This document shows positions 16,509 through 24,269 of a stretch of DNA of 33,809 nt, in pieces. A model generated the notes under the pieces. The model saw only the letters and a program-made list of their open reading frames with translations. It was not told where the DNA came from and did not search any database. The DNA comes from a virus. The DNA is taken from positions 1 to 33,809 of IMG/VR virus record IMGVR_UViG_3300027973_000136; one strand, written 5' to 3'. The translations under genes were made by a program, and so were the position numbers. Numbering within the stretch: position 1 is the first letter of the stretch; every line of letters starts with the position of its first letter.

Positions 16509-16799
16509 TTAATGCACCTCAAATTTAGATAGGGGATAGCATTCGCCATCCCGAGTGTAGATAGCTTTATCTACTGGATAAAAACCCATCATTGACAAAA
16601 ACTTTTTTTGTTTTGCATTCATACAAGGAGCGTACAAAGGCTCCTTTAGATCCTGCTGGATGCGGCAAATAGCACCAAGAAGATGCTTATAAATAGTGTG
16701 CGTCCACTTTTTTACTGTACAGTGAATAATAACTTCCTGAGTAGGAACCCTATCCGCAACTATGCGCCAGTACAGATTCTCATCCAGCACAGTCATCAT
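16509..16799 (-). CDS. gp13-like protein, acetyltransferase-like fold
   Basis: This 96-residue protein lies between tail and core genes, where T7 has gp13. The C-terminal half (CMNAKQKKFLSMMGFYPVD, then YTRDGECYPL) follows the GNAT motif-B pattern, an Asn followed by a helix, then F-L-x-x-x-G-F and an edge strand. T7 gp13 has a comparable fragment in which a Phe-Leu helix precedes Gly and a YTRDG-like strand. Catalysis is not implied, since the acetyl-CoA loop is not obvious. It probably acts in virion assembly. The start overlaps the stop of the tail fragment gene (ATGATG; either ATG could serve). Confidence 0.55.
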   Translation of the reverse strand: MMTVLDENLYWRIVADRVPTQEVIIHCTVKKWTHTIYKHLLGAICRIQQDLKEPLYAPCMNAKQKKFLSMMGFYPVDKAIYTRDGECYPLSKFEVH

Positions 16800-17083
16800 A
16801 CTTCACGATTCCATCCGAGTTCTACGCTCCAGCCAAGTAGCTTGCAGTCCTTTCCGGGTTCTGTCCTAAATCTGAAAGACAGAGCGCGGCCCTTACCACG
16901 TATTTTGTTACGGGTAGTGATTACGGACATACCATCACTGAGACTAGTATTAGTTTCTTCAATGAACAAAGGTTGCCTAAAACGGTAGCCTTGGAACTCA
17001 TCTCCCCAACGACCAGAGTCCTCAAGGGTTGTCCATTCCCACCGAGCTTGTACAAGGCATGATGATTCGTTTTGTAGTGCCAT
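16796..17083 (-). CDS. Detached C-terminal domain of tail tube B / nozzle protein
   Basis: This 95-residue protein starts at ATG 17083, one base after the LamG gene's stop; an in-frame TTG at 17098 is less likely. It has the order NESSCLVQARWEW, then GRWGDEFQGYRFRQP, then VITTRNKIRGKGRALSFRF and EPGKDCKLLGW. From memory this is how the C-terminus of podophage gp12-like/stabilisation proteins reads. Here that domain is a separate gene. The body of the protein (19629-21494) lies 2.5 kb upstream, with two LamG genes between. No ribosome site precedes it, so it probably relies on coupling or, possibly, recoding. Confidence 0.6.
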   Translation of the reverse strand: MALQNESSCLVQARWEWTTLEDSGRWGDEFQGYRFRQPLFIEETNTSLSDGMSVITTRNKIRGKGRALSFRFRTEPGKDCKLLGWSVELGWNREV

Positions 17084-17084
17084 A

Positions 17085-17996
17085 TTAAGGATTTTCAAAC
17101 CTTGTAGTTATTGGAGCAAAATTACTTTTGTACCTAGCGATATTCTTTGTAAAGCGGACTTCATCAATTGCGCCATTCCATATCTTACGCCTCAGTGTAC
17201 CGTTTCTCTGACCACCAATTACAATTCTTCCGAGATCGCCAGTAATTAGTCCTGCTTGTAGGAGAGTATTCGTTTCTTTTATTCCATTTACAAACAGACT
17301 TATTGTCCCGCTTATTTCTCGAACACAAGCTAAATGCGTCCAAAGGCTTGTACTCAATGTGGTAGCTGTATTCAGAGTAAAATATTGGGTTGAAAACTCA
17401 TTAGCAACGATTGCTTGCGCTTGTCCTTCGGAATTCATTCCCACTTCAACGTAAAAACCAGTTACAGTAACCTTCTCAGAAAAGCCAAAAGCTACTGCTT
17501 TTTTGTACCCATCGGGTTTAACAAAACCTTCCATAGTAAATTCTGTATTAGCGTCAAATTGAGCATAGACACCCGAGTTTGGGCCAAGATCGTTTGGAAC
17601 AACTACGATCATTCCCCCTTCTCCGTATGAATCAGCATGTCCTGTGCATTGGAAATAACCCGTAGCAAATAGTTCACTAGAAAATTTACCAGAGGATCCG
17701 CCAACTGTTACTGTTGCTGTCAAGGATGTCTCGGTTATCCATTGAATTCCAAAAAGTCTCCTATACAAGGATGCATCAGAAAGTTGTTTTGAATAAATTC
17801 CGTTAGCCATGCTGACACTGATATCTTCATCGAAGTGCGCTAGAAGAATTACTTCTCCTCCGTATGAATCCTCTTCCGGAATAACTGGAAGAGGGCTCCA
17901 CGGATCTATTGCAGGCTCAGGGCTAGTAGTCTCGGTTCTCCCGAAATGAATAATAAGCCAAGGGGAATACTTTTGTCTGGATGCACCTATTCTCAT
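17085..17996 (-). CDS. LamG/concanavalin-like tail adhesin (303 aa)
   Basis: After a 47-residue N-terminal extension, a single LamG-type jelly-roll domain spans about 48-300. It shows VILLAHFDE, FTMEGFVKP, WTHLACVREISGTISLFVNG and the closing GAIDEVRFTKNIARYKSNF. Such domains bind glycans and are common in receptor-binding phage appendages. Residues 11-23 (SPWLIIHFGRTET) closely match a segment at the start of the other LamG gene. GAGAG ten bases ahead gives a weak ribosome site. The gene starts ten bases after the previous stop. Likely role: a tail-attached adhesin. Confidence 0.75.
   Translation of the reverse strand: MRIGASRQKYSPWLIIHFGRTETTSPEPAIDPWSPLPVIPEEDSYGGEVILLAHFDEDISVSMANGIYSKQLSDASLYRRLFGIQWITETSLTATVTVGGSSGKFSSELFATGYFQCTGHADSYGEGGMIVVVPNDLGPNSGVYAQFDANTEFTMEGFVKPDGYKKAVAFGFSEKVTVTGFYVEVGMNSEGQAQAIVANEFSTQYFTLNTATTLSTSLWTHLACVREISGTISLFVNGIKETNTLLQAGLITGDLGRIVIGGQRNGTLRRKIWNGAIDEVRFTKNIARYKSNFAPITTRFENP
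17928..17966 (-). repeat. Second copy of the SP-L-I-F-RTET segment
   Basis: This stretch encodes SPWLIIHFGRTET, residues 11-23 of the 303-residue LamG protein. It matches SPYLTIYFTRTET of the upstream LamG protein at 9 of 13 positions, and in both cases it directly precedes a LamG domain. It is probably a duplicated tail-nozzle-derived anchor strand. Confidence 0.6.
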
Positions 17997-18006
17997 ATTA
18001 CTCTCG

Positions 18007-19632
18007 TTAACTCAAAGGGAAACTGGCTGTAGGCGGAGTAAAGTTAGCTGTGTACCTAGCTACTCCAGTAGTGACCCTGAAATCATTTATGTTTCCGTTG
18101 AATGTATACCCTGATCCGTAATACAACCCGACGTTAATTCCGTTACCGCCATAGTTGGTTGTGTCAGTTAAAGAGGCACCTTGTGCTACTCCATTTACAT
18201 ACAGCGTTAACAAACTACTATTGCGAACTAAAGCAACGTGGTACCAAGTATTCGTTGTTGGCGTATAGCTTCTAGTATAATTAGCGTTTCCAGAATAAAT
18301 CTGAAAATCCGTTCCATCGTACCCAACTGCTACTCCTGCGGTAGTGTTAGGCGGTGTTCCCGGATAGACTTGGAACAAACCTCCGTTGGTTAGAGATGCC
18401 CAATTAAACCACCCTTCTATAGTAAAATTTCCAGTACCAAAATTGACAGAACCAACAGGGGCGTACAGCCAATCCGTAGTACCATCAAATAATCCACTGG
18501 AGCCTCCCCACTTATACTTAGCAGGAGAAATAGACGAGTTTCCATTAACAGTTATTGAATTGGATAGTGAGCTATAATCAATAAAGTTAGTAGATCCACT
18601 TACCCCATTCATAGGCATTAACAAAGATACGCTACTAAAATACGTATCTGATTCGCAAGCTACATCAGGGTATTCTACTACAGGGACAGTGAAGTTGCTT
18701 GTGTACCTAGCGACATTTGTAGTGATTCGTAAGTCATCTATGTATCCAATGTACTGCGAGTTAATCGCGTTCCCGCTATCGGAATCTCCTGCTCCCACTA
18801 TTAAGCCGTAATTAGTTTTTGTTGTAGTTAAGCCAATAAGGCTACTTGCGTAAATAGCACTTGGTGTTTGAAAGGAAGAAGCCTGTTCTGTACCATTAAC
18901 AAAGATTTTTGGAACTCCGCTACTAATGACAATAGCAATATGGTACCAAACGGATGTCGATGTTAATACAGCAGAGTTAGTTTGGAACTGTGCAAACCAT
19001 GCAGTTCCCGCACTGCTATTTTTAGATGCAGTAAAGCCTATGTACCCACTATTTTGAGTGTATACATTCCAACCTCCTATACCATCTCCTCCACTTCCCG
19101 GTAGGGCATGTCCTGCAAAAACCATATACGTTGAATTTATGGCAGACTTTTTAGTGTAGAACTCTATAGTAAAATCAGTCGAAGAAGAGATTGTCCCTAA
19201 ATCGTATGTAGGATTTCTTCCACTAGGATAATTGGGTTTTACGTACCCAGAGCCATCTAAATACAAGGATGCTGTGCCAAAGTATTTTTCTGCCGTAACC
19301 AACTTAGCAGTACTGAAGGTTGATATTATAGTATCGCCTGCTGCATTGTCAGTGTACGGCCCTGTTTGATTATTAGTGCCATTGAAGTGGCACAAGAAAA
19401 CTGTGTTATTCCAGTATTGGTCACAACTTGCTGATGCCGTTGCCGTAGTAGTAGCCGTCACCGTTACAGTAGCAGTTGAAGAGCCTTCGTCACTTATAGT
19501 CTCTGTTCTAGTAAAATAGATAGTCAAGTACGGCGACATCTTGTACCGAGAAGGAGAGATATAGCTGGATTGGTTCTCTTCCTGATCTTTAGAACCTTTA
19601 TTCCAAGACTTTACTCTTTGAACAGGCTTCAC
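18007..19632 (-). CDS. Two-domain LamG tail adhesin (541 aa)
   Basis: The frame starts at GTG 19632, overlapping the tail tube B stop (GTGA), and is open 16 codons further up without a better start. The N-terminus carries SPYLTIYFTRTET at 33-45, then a Thr/Ala-rich linker (TATVTVTATTTATAS). Two LamG domains follow, about 77-315 and 334-537. Each has the F-x-G start, W-Y-H-x-A-x-V core strand, VNG hairpin and closing ARYTSNF/ARYTANF. A CES motif lies between them. Probably a carbohydrate-binding appendage attached to the tail nozzle. The ribosome site is weak, so coupling to the upstream gene is likely. Confidence 0.75.
   Translation of the reverse strand: MKPVQRVKSWNKGSKDQEENQSSYISPSRYKMSPYLTIYFTRTETISDEGSSTATVTVTATTTATASASCDQYWNNTVFLCHFNGTNNQTGPYTDNAAGDTIISTFSTAKLVTAEKYFGTASLYLDGSGYVKPNYPSGRNPTYDLGTISSSTDFTIEFYTKKSAINSTYMVFAGHALPGSGGDGIGGWNVYTQNSGYIGFTASKNSSAGTAWFAQFQTNSAVLTSTSVWYHIAIVISSGVPKIFVNGTEQASSFQTPSAIYASSLIGLTTTKTNYGLIVGAGDSDSGNAINSQYIGYIDDLRITTNVARYTSNFTVPVVEYPDVACESDTYFSSVSLLMPMNGVSGSTNFIDYSSLSNSITVNGNSSISPAKYKWGGSSGLFDGTTDWLYAPVGSVNFGTGNFTIEGWFNWASLTNGGLFQVYPGTPPNTTAGVAVGYDGTDFQIYSGNANYTRSYTPTTNTWYHVALVRNSSLLTLYVNGVAQGASLTDTTNYGGNGINVGLYYGSGYTFNGNINDFRVTTGVARYTANFTPPTASFPLS
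19498..19536 (-). repeat. First copy of the SP-L-I-F-RTET segment
   Basis: This stretch encodes SPYLTIYFTRTET near the N-terminus of the two-domain LamG protein, just downstream of the tail tube B body. A related copy lies at 17928-17966. The two are similar in protein but differ in bases, so the duplication is not recent. Confidence 0.6.
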
Positions 19633-21494
19633 AGAATGTACCCAGTGATCAAGTAAGCTGCTGCATCCACAGAAGACCAATCTTCAAAGTTGGTATTGTT
19701 ATAGTAGTACAGGGACATTGTGTACGTATGCGAAGCAGCTTCAGCTAGTCCTGTGTACCTGAAGTCTGAATTAACAGAGTTACGGTACGCCACAGGAGTG
19801 TTCAAGTACCCTGTCAGTCGAGGAGTCGCAGTAGAACTAGCCGAGAGATCATAGAACTTAAAGCGGCTCCACGCAGGCATGGAGAGATCCAGAATCAGTT
19901 CGTGCGTGAACTTCTGCGGAGCTTGATCGTTGTACTCTCTTTGATACAACCAACGGCAGCGGTACGCTGCATCGTCATAGATACCCACTGCATTATTCTT
20001 GCAGTTGTACGGAATGGAGTTATACAGTCTTTGTATCGTGTACTCAGTCAAGGATTGGAATTCAATACCCGTCTGACCCACACCCAAGGCAAAGATTCCG
20101 TTTCGACTCCAGTAGATAACCGCATCTGGAGTTACGACAATACTGTCTACAGAAAGAGCGCCATTGTTCGTAAGGAATTTAGATTGGTACTCCGTAGCCG
20201 TAAAGCCACGATCACCGCCGGCAATAGCCCATACACCGTTGTCTGCAAAGACAAGAAGCTCGCTCTTGAAAGGAACAAGTGCTTTGATATTGACAGCATC
20301 CGGAAGCTGAATGTAGCCACCATCGGTATCAATCAGATCAGAAATATCTTCAGCGGTAGGATCCGCTTCTTGGTAGCACTTCCCTAAGTCTTGCACTGAG
20401 TCCACTAGTTTGGAGAACAGCACGAACGTACCAACGTGCGGACTCTTAGAATCCCCTCCAGTCTCCCCAGCAGAACACGCATAAAAGATGCGACCAGCAT
20501 AGGCTGCAATGCTCTTAATGCCTCCTGTGGATTGATCCGTGGGAATAGAAGTCTTGTAGTTCCTGCGAGCAGACCAACCGGAAGCAAGATCCTCATCGTA
20601 AGTATCCTTACGGCCTTGACTGCGATCAAAGAGATCAATGATGTAGTGCCCGTTAGCAGCAGGCGTGTTACCGGATGCAATATTCTTTAGGGCATGAGGA
20701 TAGAACGCTCTACGGCCATTGGTGAGCATTGTGAGAGCGGTGTACAGAATATCCGCATTGCTGGGGTACACACCAAGGGATGTCTTGGTGCGCTCAACAG
20801 GATCCTCTACAGCGCCATTATTCATGGTGTTAGGATTGTCCGGATCAGAAGAACAGAAGAATTCTGGCATCCATCCTTGGTTATACAGATTGTATGCGTG
20901 CAAATCCGTCAATGTACTGGTGCGTTCATCCGTAGCAAAGCCATCATCCACTCCCCAAAAATCTCTGACTTCCAGACGTACTTGCGAAAGAGAGTACGAA
21001 ACAGAGGATACGTACTCAACAACTCGGAGTTGCTGATCCCCTACTGCAACAATCAAGTTGCCTTGAATACTGGAAAAAGAAAACTTACTTACCACTGTTG
21101 CTGTAAGAGTAATAGCAGTTCCGAAATACGGATTGCTAACACTATCCGAAGAGTTAGCATTAAAAAAGTGCAGCCTATTACCGTACTGGTAAACAAAAAT
21201 ATTCCTACTAGGATTCTCTCCAGCATTGCTCCAAAGATAACTCATCGAAGCGTAGCAAGTGTTGGATACAGTGCTGCTGCCGGATACGCTTACGGATACG
21301 TGCCCGAGTTCCCGGATTCCTGCTCCCGTCTTGCCAAGACCTAGCCTACGGCCACGGGAACCATCTCTATCAAGAACAAAGTTCTCTTCATCAACGGAAG
21401 CTCCTTCCGGAAAATTAACAGGAGAAGCTTCAGTAATGAGGCCCGCTACCCAGTTAGTTGCTTCAACTGTTGTTTTTTGACGAAGTGGCCGCAC
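19629..21494 (-). CDS. Tail tube protein B / tail nozzle body (T7 gp12-like)
   Basis: This 621-residue protein is beta-rich. Its N-terminus (NWVAGLITEASPVNFPEGAS, then DRDGSRGRRLGLG) is typical of gp12/stabilisation proteins that continue the portal channel through the tail. A central propeller-like region includes ELLVFADNGVWAIAGG and YWSRNGIFALGVGQTG. It ends abruptly at AYLITGYIL, without the RG-G-A-L / EPGKD-LLGW C-terminal domain expected from memory; that domain occurs as a separate gene at 16796-17083. The start is GTG 21494, overlapping the preceding gene by 32 bases, with a weak purine site. The stop overlaps the LamG gene's GTG. Confidence 0.8.
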   Translation of the reverse strand: MRPLRQKTTVEATNWVAGLITEASPVNFPEGASVDEENFVLDRDGSRGRRLGLGKTGAGIRELGHVSVSVSGSSTVSNTCYASMSYLWSNAGENPSRNIFVYQYGNRLHFFNANSSDSVSNPYFGTAITLTATVVSKFSFSSIQGNLIVAVGDQQLRVVEYVSSVSYSLSQVRLEVRDFWGVDDGFATDERTSTLTDLHAYNLYNQGWMPEFFCSSDPDNPNTMNNGAVEDPVERTKTSLGVYPSNADILYTALTMLTNGRRAFYPHALKNIASGNTPAANGHYIIDLFDRSQGRKDTYDEDLASGWSARRNYKTSIPTDQSTGGIKSIAAYAGRIFYACSAGETGGDSKSPHVGTFVLFSKLVDSVQDLGKCYQEADPTAEDISDLIDTDGGYIQLPDAVNIKALVPFKSELLVFADNGVWAIAGGDRGFTATEYQSKFLTNNGALSVDSIVVTPDAVIYWSRNGIFALGVGQTGIEFQSLTEYTIQRLYNSIPYNCKNNAVGIYDDAAYRCRWLYQREYNDQAPQKFTHELILDLSMPAWSRFKFYDLSASSTATPRLTGYLNTPVAYRNSVNSDFRYTGLAEAASHTYTMSLYYYNNTNFEDWSSVDAAAYLITGYIL

Positions 21495-21675
21495 GTTCTT
21501 TTCGCTCTCTGTTGCGTTGACTTACATTAACAGTTCGACTGCGTACTAGCTGTTGAAACATATCAAGAGCTTCTTCCGCTTTTACTTTAGAAACCCAATC
21601 CCCTTTTAGCGAATTAGGCACGTTGCCGTGTTTATTGAGAATCTTCCAGTACCGTCCTTCCTGATAAACTTCCAT
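21463..21675 (-). CDS. Small basic hypothetical protein (70 aa)
   Basis: ATG 21675 has AAGGAGT four bases upstream, which favours it over an in-frame GTG at 21696. The N-terminal half reads as a short beta structure (MEVYQEGRYWKILNK). The C-terminal half is a basic helix rich in Arg, Lys and Ser. It lies between tail tubes A and B and overlaps the latter by 32 bases. I do not recognise a family. Confidence 0.6.
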   Translation of the reverse strand: MEVYQEGRYWKILNKHGNVPNSLKGDWVSKVKAEEALDMFQQLVRSRTVNVSQRNRERKERAATSSKNNS

Positions 21676-21683
21676 GCTACTCC

Positions 21684-21947
21684 TTAGCAGTTCCACGCTC
21701 TCAAAGATTTATTGATCCTGCTATTAGGATCATTCTTTGTTTTCTCGCTAGTCAGTTTCTCTTTCATTCCTTGCATACGAGAACAGAATGATTTACGCCT
21801 GCCAGCATCCTTCTTCGTCTTAGGGTTAGGAGCAGGAGCTTTTAGATTCCCTCCCGTCTCCCTGTTGTAAGCTGCGCGGCCCTTAGCATTAAGTCCGCCT
21901 TTCGGATTCTTACCTTCTTTTCGTTGCCATGCAGGTGATTTAGCCAT
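21684..21947 (-). CDS. DUF6321-like small basic protein
   Basis: This 87-residue protein opens with AWQRKEGKNPKGGLNAKGRAA and later has GRRKSFCSRMQGM and a terminal LRAWNC. From memory this arrangement (W-x-R-K-E-G-K-N-P-x-G-G-L-N, then R-R-K-S-F-C-x-R-M, then L-R-x-W-x-C) defines a small phage family, DUF6321, found next to structural genes. It is strongly basic, with two conserved cysteines. The function is not known; DNA binding or a virion role is possible. Its ATG overlaps the stop of tail tube A (TAATG). Confidence 0.7.
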   Translation of the reverse strand: MAKSPAWQRKEGKNPKGGLNAKGRAAYNRETGGNLKAPAPNPKTKKDAGRRKSFCSRMQGMKEKLTSEKTKNDPNSRINKSLRAWNC

Positions 21948-22735
21948 TAGCCTTTATCCAAGAGAGGGTTCTTTTCGTAACCAGAGAAAGCCTTGCGCCT
22001 ACCGTAGTTAGGCAGACGAATACCGCCTTTAGCCCTCCATGCTTTACGAGAAAGCCATCGATTTTGTCTACTAGCCTTCTGCTCAGCTTTCTCGTTTGCC
22101 ACTTGCCGAAGAGTATAGAAAGCAGTGCTCTTAGCTTCTTCAACAAGTGCAGGAAATGCTTCGGCAGGGAGATCAGGAATGCTGCTATCCAAGCTAGTCC
22201 ATTCAGGGTTTTTAACGCCCCAACAAGAATTCTTTCCTGCTTGTAGCACTGTATCCATTGTGCTATCGAAAGAATCCATAATGAGTACGGAGTCATCAAA
22301 TGAAGTCCAGTATTGAGGTGCTTGATCCTTACGGATGTTTAGACGAATGCCGTTGAAGTTCACAACTTGCATATTGCTAGCAGAGGAATCCCTGTGCGAG
22401 CAATGGTCAAAGAAATCTTCCGGCTGAAGGTACGTTACTTCCTCGTACTTATCCTTAGTGTCCGTGCTAGTTCGCTTGTTGTACCGAATCCATTTAACTT
22501 CTTTGATATTGTCTGGAATCGACAGATTTGTTGGGTAGTTGATATTTGCCAGTGAATTGCAATTAAAAGGTGAATGCATATGCGGCCAATTCCGATTAGC
22601 CAGCATTTCCAAATACGTGGTTTTTACAATCTGTGCAACTTGTTGGGATTCAATTGTATCGTTGATGGAGTTAACATTGTCTCCATCCATATCGTTCATG
22701 ATGTCCTGAACAATTTCAAGTAGAGTTAGTTTCAT
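21947..22735 (-). CDS. Tail tube protein A / head-tail adaptor (T7 gp11-like)
   Basis: This 262-residue protein has the usual gp11 layout. A helical N-terminus reads LTLLEIVQDIMNDMDGDNVN. A YLEMLANRNWPHM segment follows, then beta regions with LSIPDNIKEVKWIRYN and QYWTSFDDSVLIMDSFDS. A PDLPAEAFPALVEEAKSTAF helix precedes a very basic C-terminus. In T7-like and P22-like virions this ring protein binds the portal and the nozzle. It is the first gene after the terminator at 22753-22790. GAGG lies about eight bases before the ATG. Confidence 0.8.
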   Translation of the reverse strand: MKLTLLEIVQDIMNDMDGDNVNSINDTIESQQVAQIVKTTYLEMLANRNWPHMHSPFNCNSLANINYPTNLSIPDNIKEVKWIRYNKRTSTDTKDKYEEVTYLQPEDFFDHCSHRDSSASNMQVVNFNGIRLNIRKDQAPQYWTSFDDSVLIMDSFDSTMDTVLQAGKNSCWGVKNPEWTSLDSSIPDLPAEAFPALVEEAKSTAFYTLRQVANEKAEQKASRQNRWLSRKAWRAKGGIRLPNYGRRKAFSGYEKNPLLDKG

Positions 22736-22752
22736 CTCTGAACCTCAGAAAT

Positions 22753-22790
22753 AAAAAAAAGGGGAGCGGGGTTATCCGCCCCAACTCCCC
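22753..22790 (-). terminator. Rho-independent terminator after capsid genes
   Basis: Read on the minus strand, GGGGAG pairs with CTCCCC around an inner GGGG/CCCC stem with loop CGGATAA, followed by eight consecutive T bases. It lies in the only sizeable untranslated gap (22736-22819), downstream of capsid and decoration genes and before tail tube A. This is the relative position of T7 T-phi. It would lower expression of tail genes relative to capsid. A competing hairpin (CAACTC/GAGTTG, arms 22795-22800 and 22782-22787) overlaps its 5' arm. Confidence 0.85.
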
Positions 22791-22819
22791 TCAAGAGTTG
22801 TCGTCGTCGTAGTTATCGG

Positions 22820-23275
22820 TTAAGCCTTGAGGATTTCGAGGATAAGACGACCAGCACCACCTTCGATGGCACCAGAAGCCATACCTACGACAACCGTCGT
22901 AGTAGCCGTGATCCCGGTGGAGAAAGTCCCCTTAAGACCAAGAGCTTTGAAACCTACACCTACAGCCGAACCCGAGAGATCCGCACTATCCGTACCCAGA
23001 CCGCCTTGGCGACCAATGGATACAGCAGCACCAGCAGCACTCAGAGTAACAGCCGTTTCTACTTCGGCCCAACCACGAAGCACCAGAGTTCCCGGAAAGA
23101 GAACCGTTACCGCCTGACCGATAGAATCGGAGTTGATAAGGTTCGCCGAGAAGTCAGCAGCGAGCGTGTAGATACCGTTTTCACTTCGACCGAGTTCACC
23201 GCGAGCACCATCCGGAAGAGCGATGGGGCCATAGCGGGTACTTACGTTAAGACCTGAACTATTTTCACGAGCCAT
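22820..23275 (-). CDS. Probable capsid decoration / minor capsid protein
   Basis: This 151-residue, Gly/Ala/Thr/Val-rich, beta-type protein has few charges and no cysteines. It lies 13 bases after the major capsid gene and before a strong terminator, so it is co-expressed with capsid at high level. Its codons are GC-rich and biased like those of the capsid gene, also suggesting abundance. AAGGAGT precedes the ATG. It resembles small head decoration or cement proteins in size, composition and position, but no family motif was recognised. Confidence 0.55.
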   Translation of the reverse strand: MARENSSGLNVSTRYGPIALPDGARGELGRSENGIYTLAADFSANLINSDSIGQAVTVLFPGTLVLRGWAEVETAVTLSAAGAAVSIGRQGGLGTDSADLSGSAVGVGFKALGLKGTFSTGITATTTVVVGMASGAIEGGAGRLILEILKA

Positions 23276-23288
23276 GATTATTTACTCC

Positions 23289-24257
23289 TTATTCCGTTGC
23301 CGTAGCAGAGGTTACAACTACGCCAAGAGTATCGCGGCGCTGTACGCCCATACCCCAACGAGCAGTGGTCAGGAACTCGTCACGCTGGCGATCCTTGTTC
23401 CGCTCACCCTCAACCTTCGGGGGCTGACGCCATGCCGACATAACCGGCTTGGTGTTATCATCCGCGATGGACATAAAGAGGTTAACAATACAAGTGGTGC
23501 TAGCGGACTGAGTAGAAGTACCGTCTACGCTCGTGCCAGCGGCAAACGTCGGCAGGAGGTTAGAAGTCCAGATATCCCAACCGTGGATTCGCATAACGAA
23601 CTGGTGCTCGTTGTTGAAACCGTTCTCCAGAATTGCCTGATAGGCCGGATGACGATCAAGTTGCGAAGTCATAACAACCTTCTTCTGGAAGGTAGCTGCT
23701 ACAACCGGATCAACAATTGCGACACGACCGAACTGTGGTACATTAGCCTTATCGAATGCAAGGCGCATTGCGATCAGGTCATCCTCGTCCATCGTCCAGT
23801 TAGCTCCCGTGCCACGGAAGCGGTGCGAGAAACCGTTTACGTTGTTCGGGTTAGCAGCCGTTTGACCACCGTAAGCTACTTGGTAGAAGCGGCTCTCGAA
23901 ACGCTGCTGGATTGCACGAGTCGCTTCTTGAGCGCGTGCAGCCATCAGAGCCTCAATTTGCGAGCCATCCTGACGAAGTACATCAGTGACGTACCAAGCA
24001 TCACCAACGTAGTCCGTAATGGACAGCGTGATATTGCCAGTTTCAATCGGGTTATAGATAAGAGGAGTATCCTCTTCTACTTCCTGAATGGTAGCGGTAC
24101 CAATGGTTTTGATGTTGAGAGTCGAACCTGCGCCAAAATCCGATACATCCCGATAGAAAGAAGCGGGAAGGATCGCAGTCGGCAGGGTGCGAAGGATGAA
24201 CTGCGAATACTGTTGTGCTTCGATAAACGAAGGAGTATTCAGAGTGATATTGGACAT
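23289..24257 (-). CDS. Major capsid protein
   Basis: This 322-residue protein lies between the scaffold and decoration-like genes. It has features of phage coat proteins with the HK97 fold. The N-terminal arm reads SFIEAQQYSQFILRTLPTAI. An E-loop-like beta stretch follows (STLNIKTIGTATIQEV). The spine helix region is around AARAQEATRAIQQRFESRFY. The P-domain strands include GRVAIVDPVVAATFQKK. Codons are strongly biased toward C-ending forms compared with neighbours, as expected for the most abundant protein. CAGGAG precedes the ATG. Confidence 0.85.
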   Translation of the reverse strand: MSNITLNTPSFIEAQQYSQFILRTLPTAILPASFYRDVSDFGAGSTLNIKTIGTATIQEVEEDTPLIYNPIETGNITLSITDYVGDAWYVTDVLRQDGSQIEALMAARAQEATRAIQQRFESRFYQVAYGGQTAANPNNVNGFSHRFRGTGANWTMDEDDLIAMRLAFDKANVPQFGRVAIVDPVVAATFQKKVVMTSQLDRHPAYQAILENGFNNEHQFVMRIHGWDIWTSNLLPTFAAGTSVDGTSTQSASTTCIVNLFMSIADDNTKPVMSAWRQPPKVEGERNKDRQRDEFLTTARWGMGVQRRDTLGVVVTSATATE

Positions 24258-24269
24258 ATTGGTCTCCTG

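Noticed and set aside
19629-19686. Programmed -1 frameshift joining tail tube B to the first LamG gene
   Set aside because: The next gene is in the -1 frame and overlaps, but no slippery heptamer of the X-XXY-YYZ type is present between the preceding -1 frame stop and the gp12 stop. GTGA-coupled restart is simpler.
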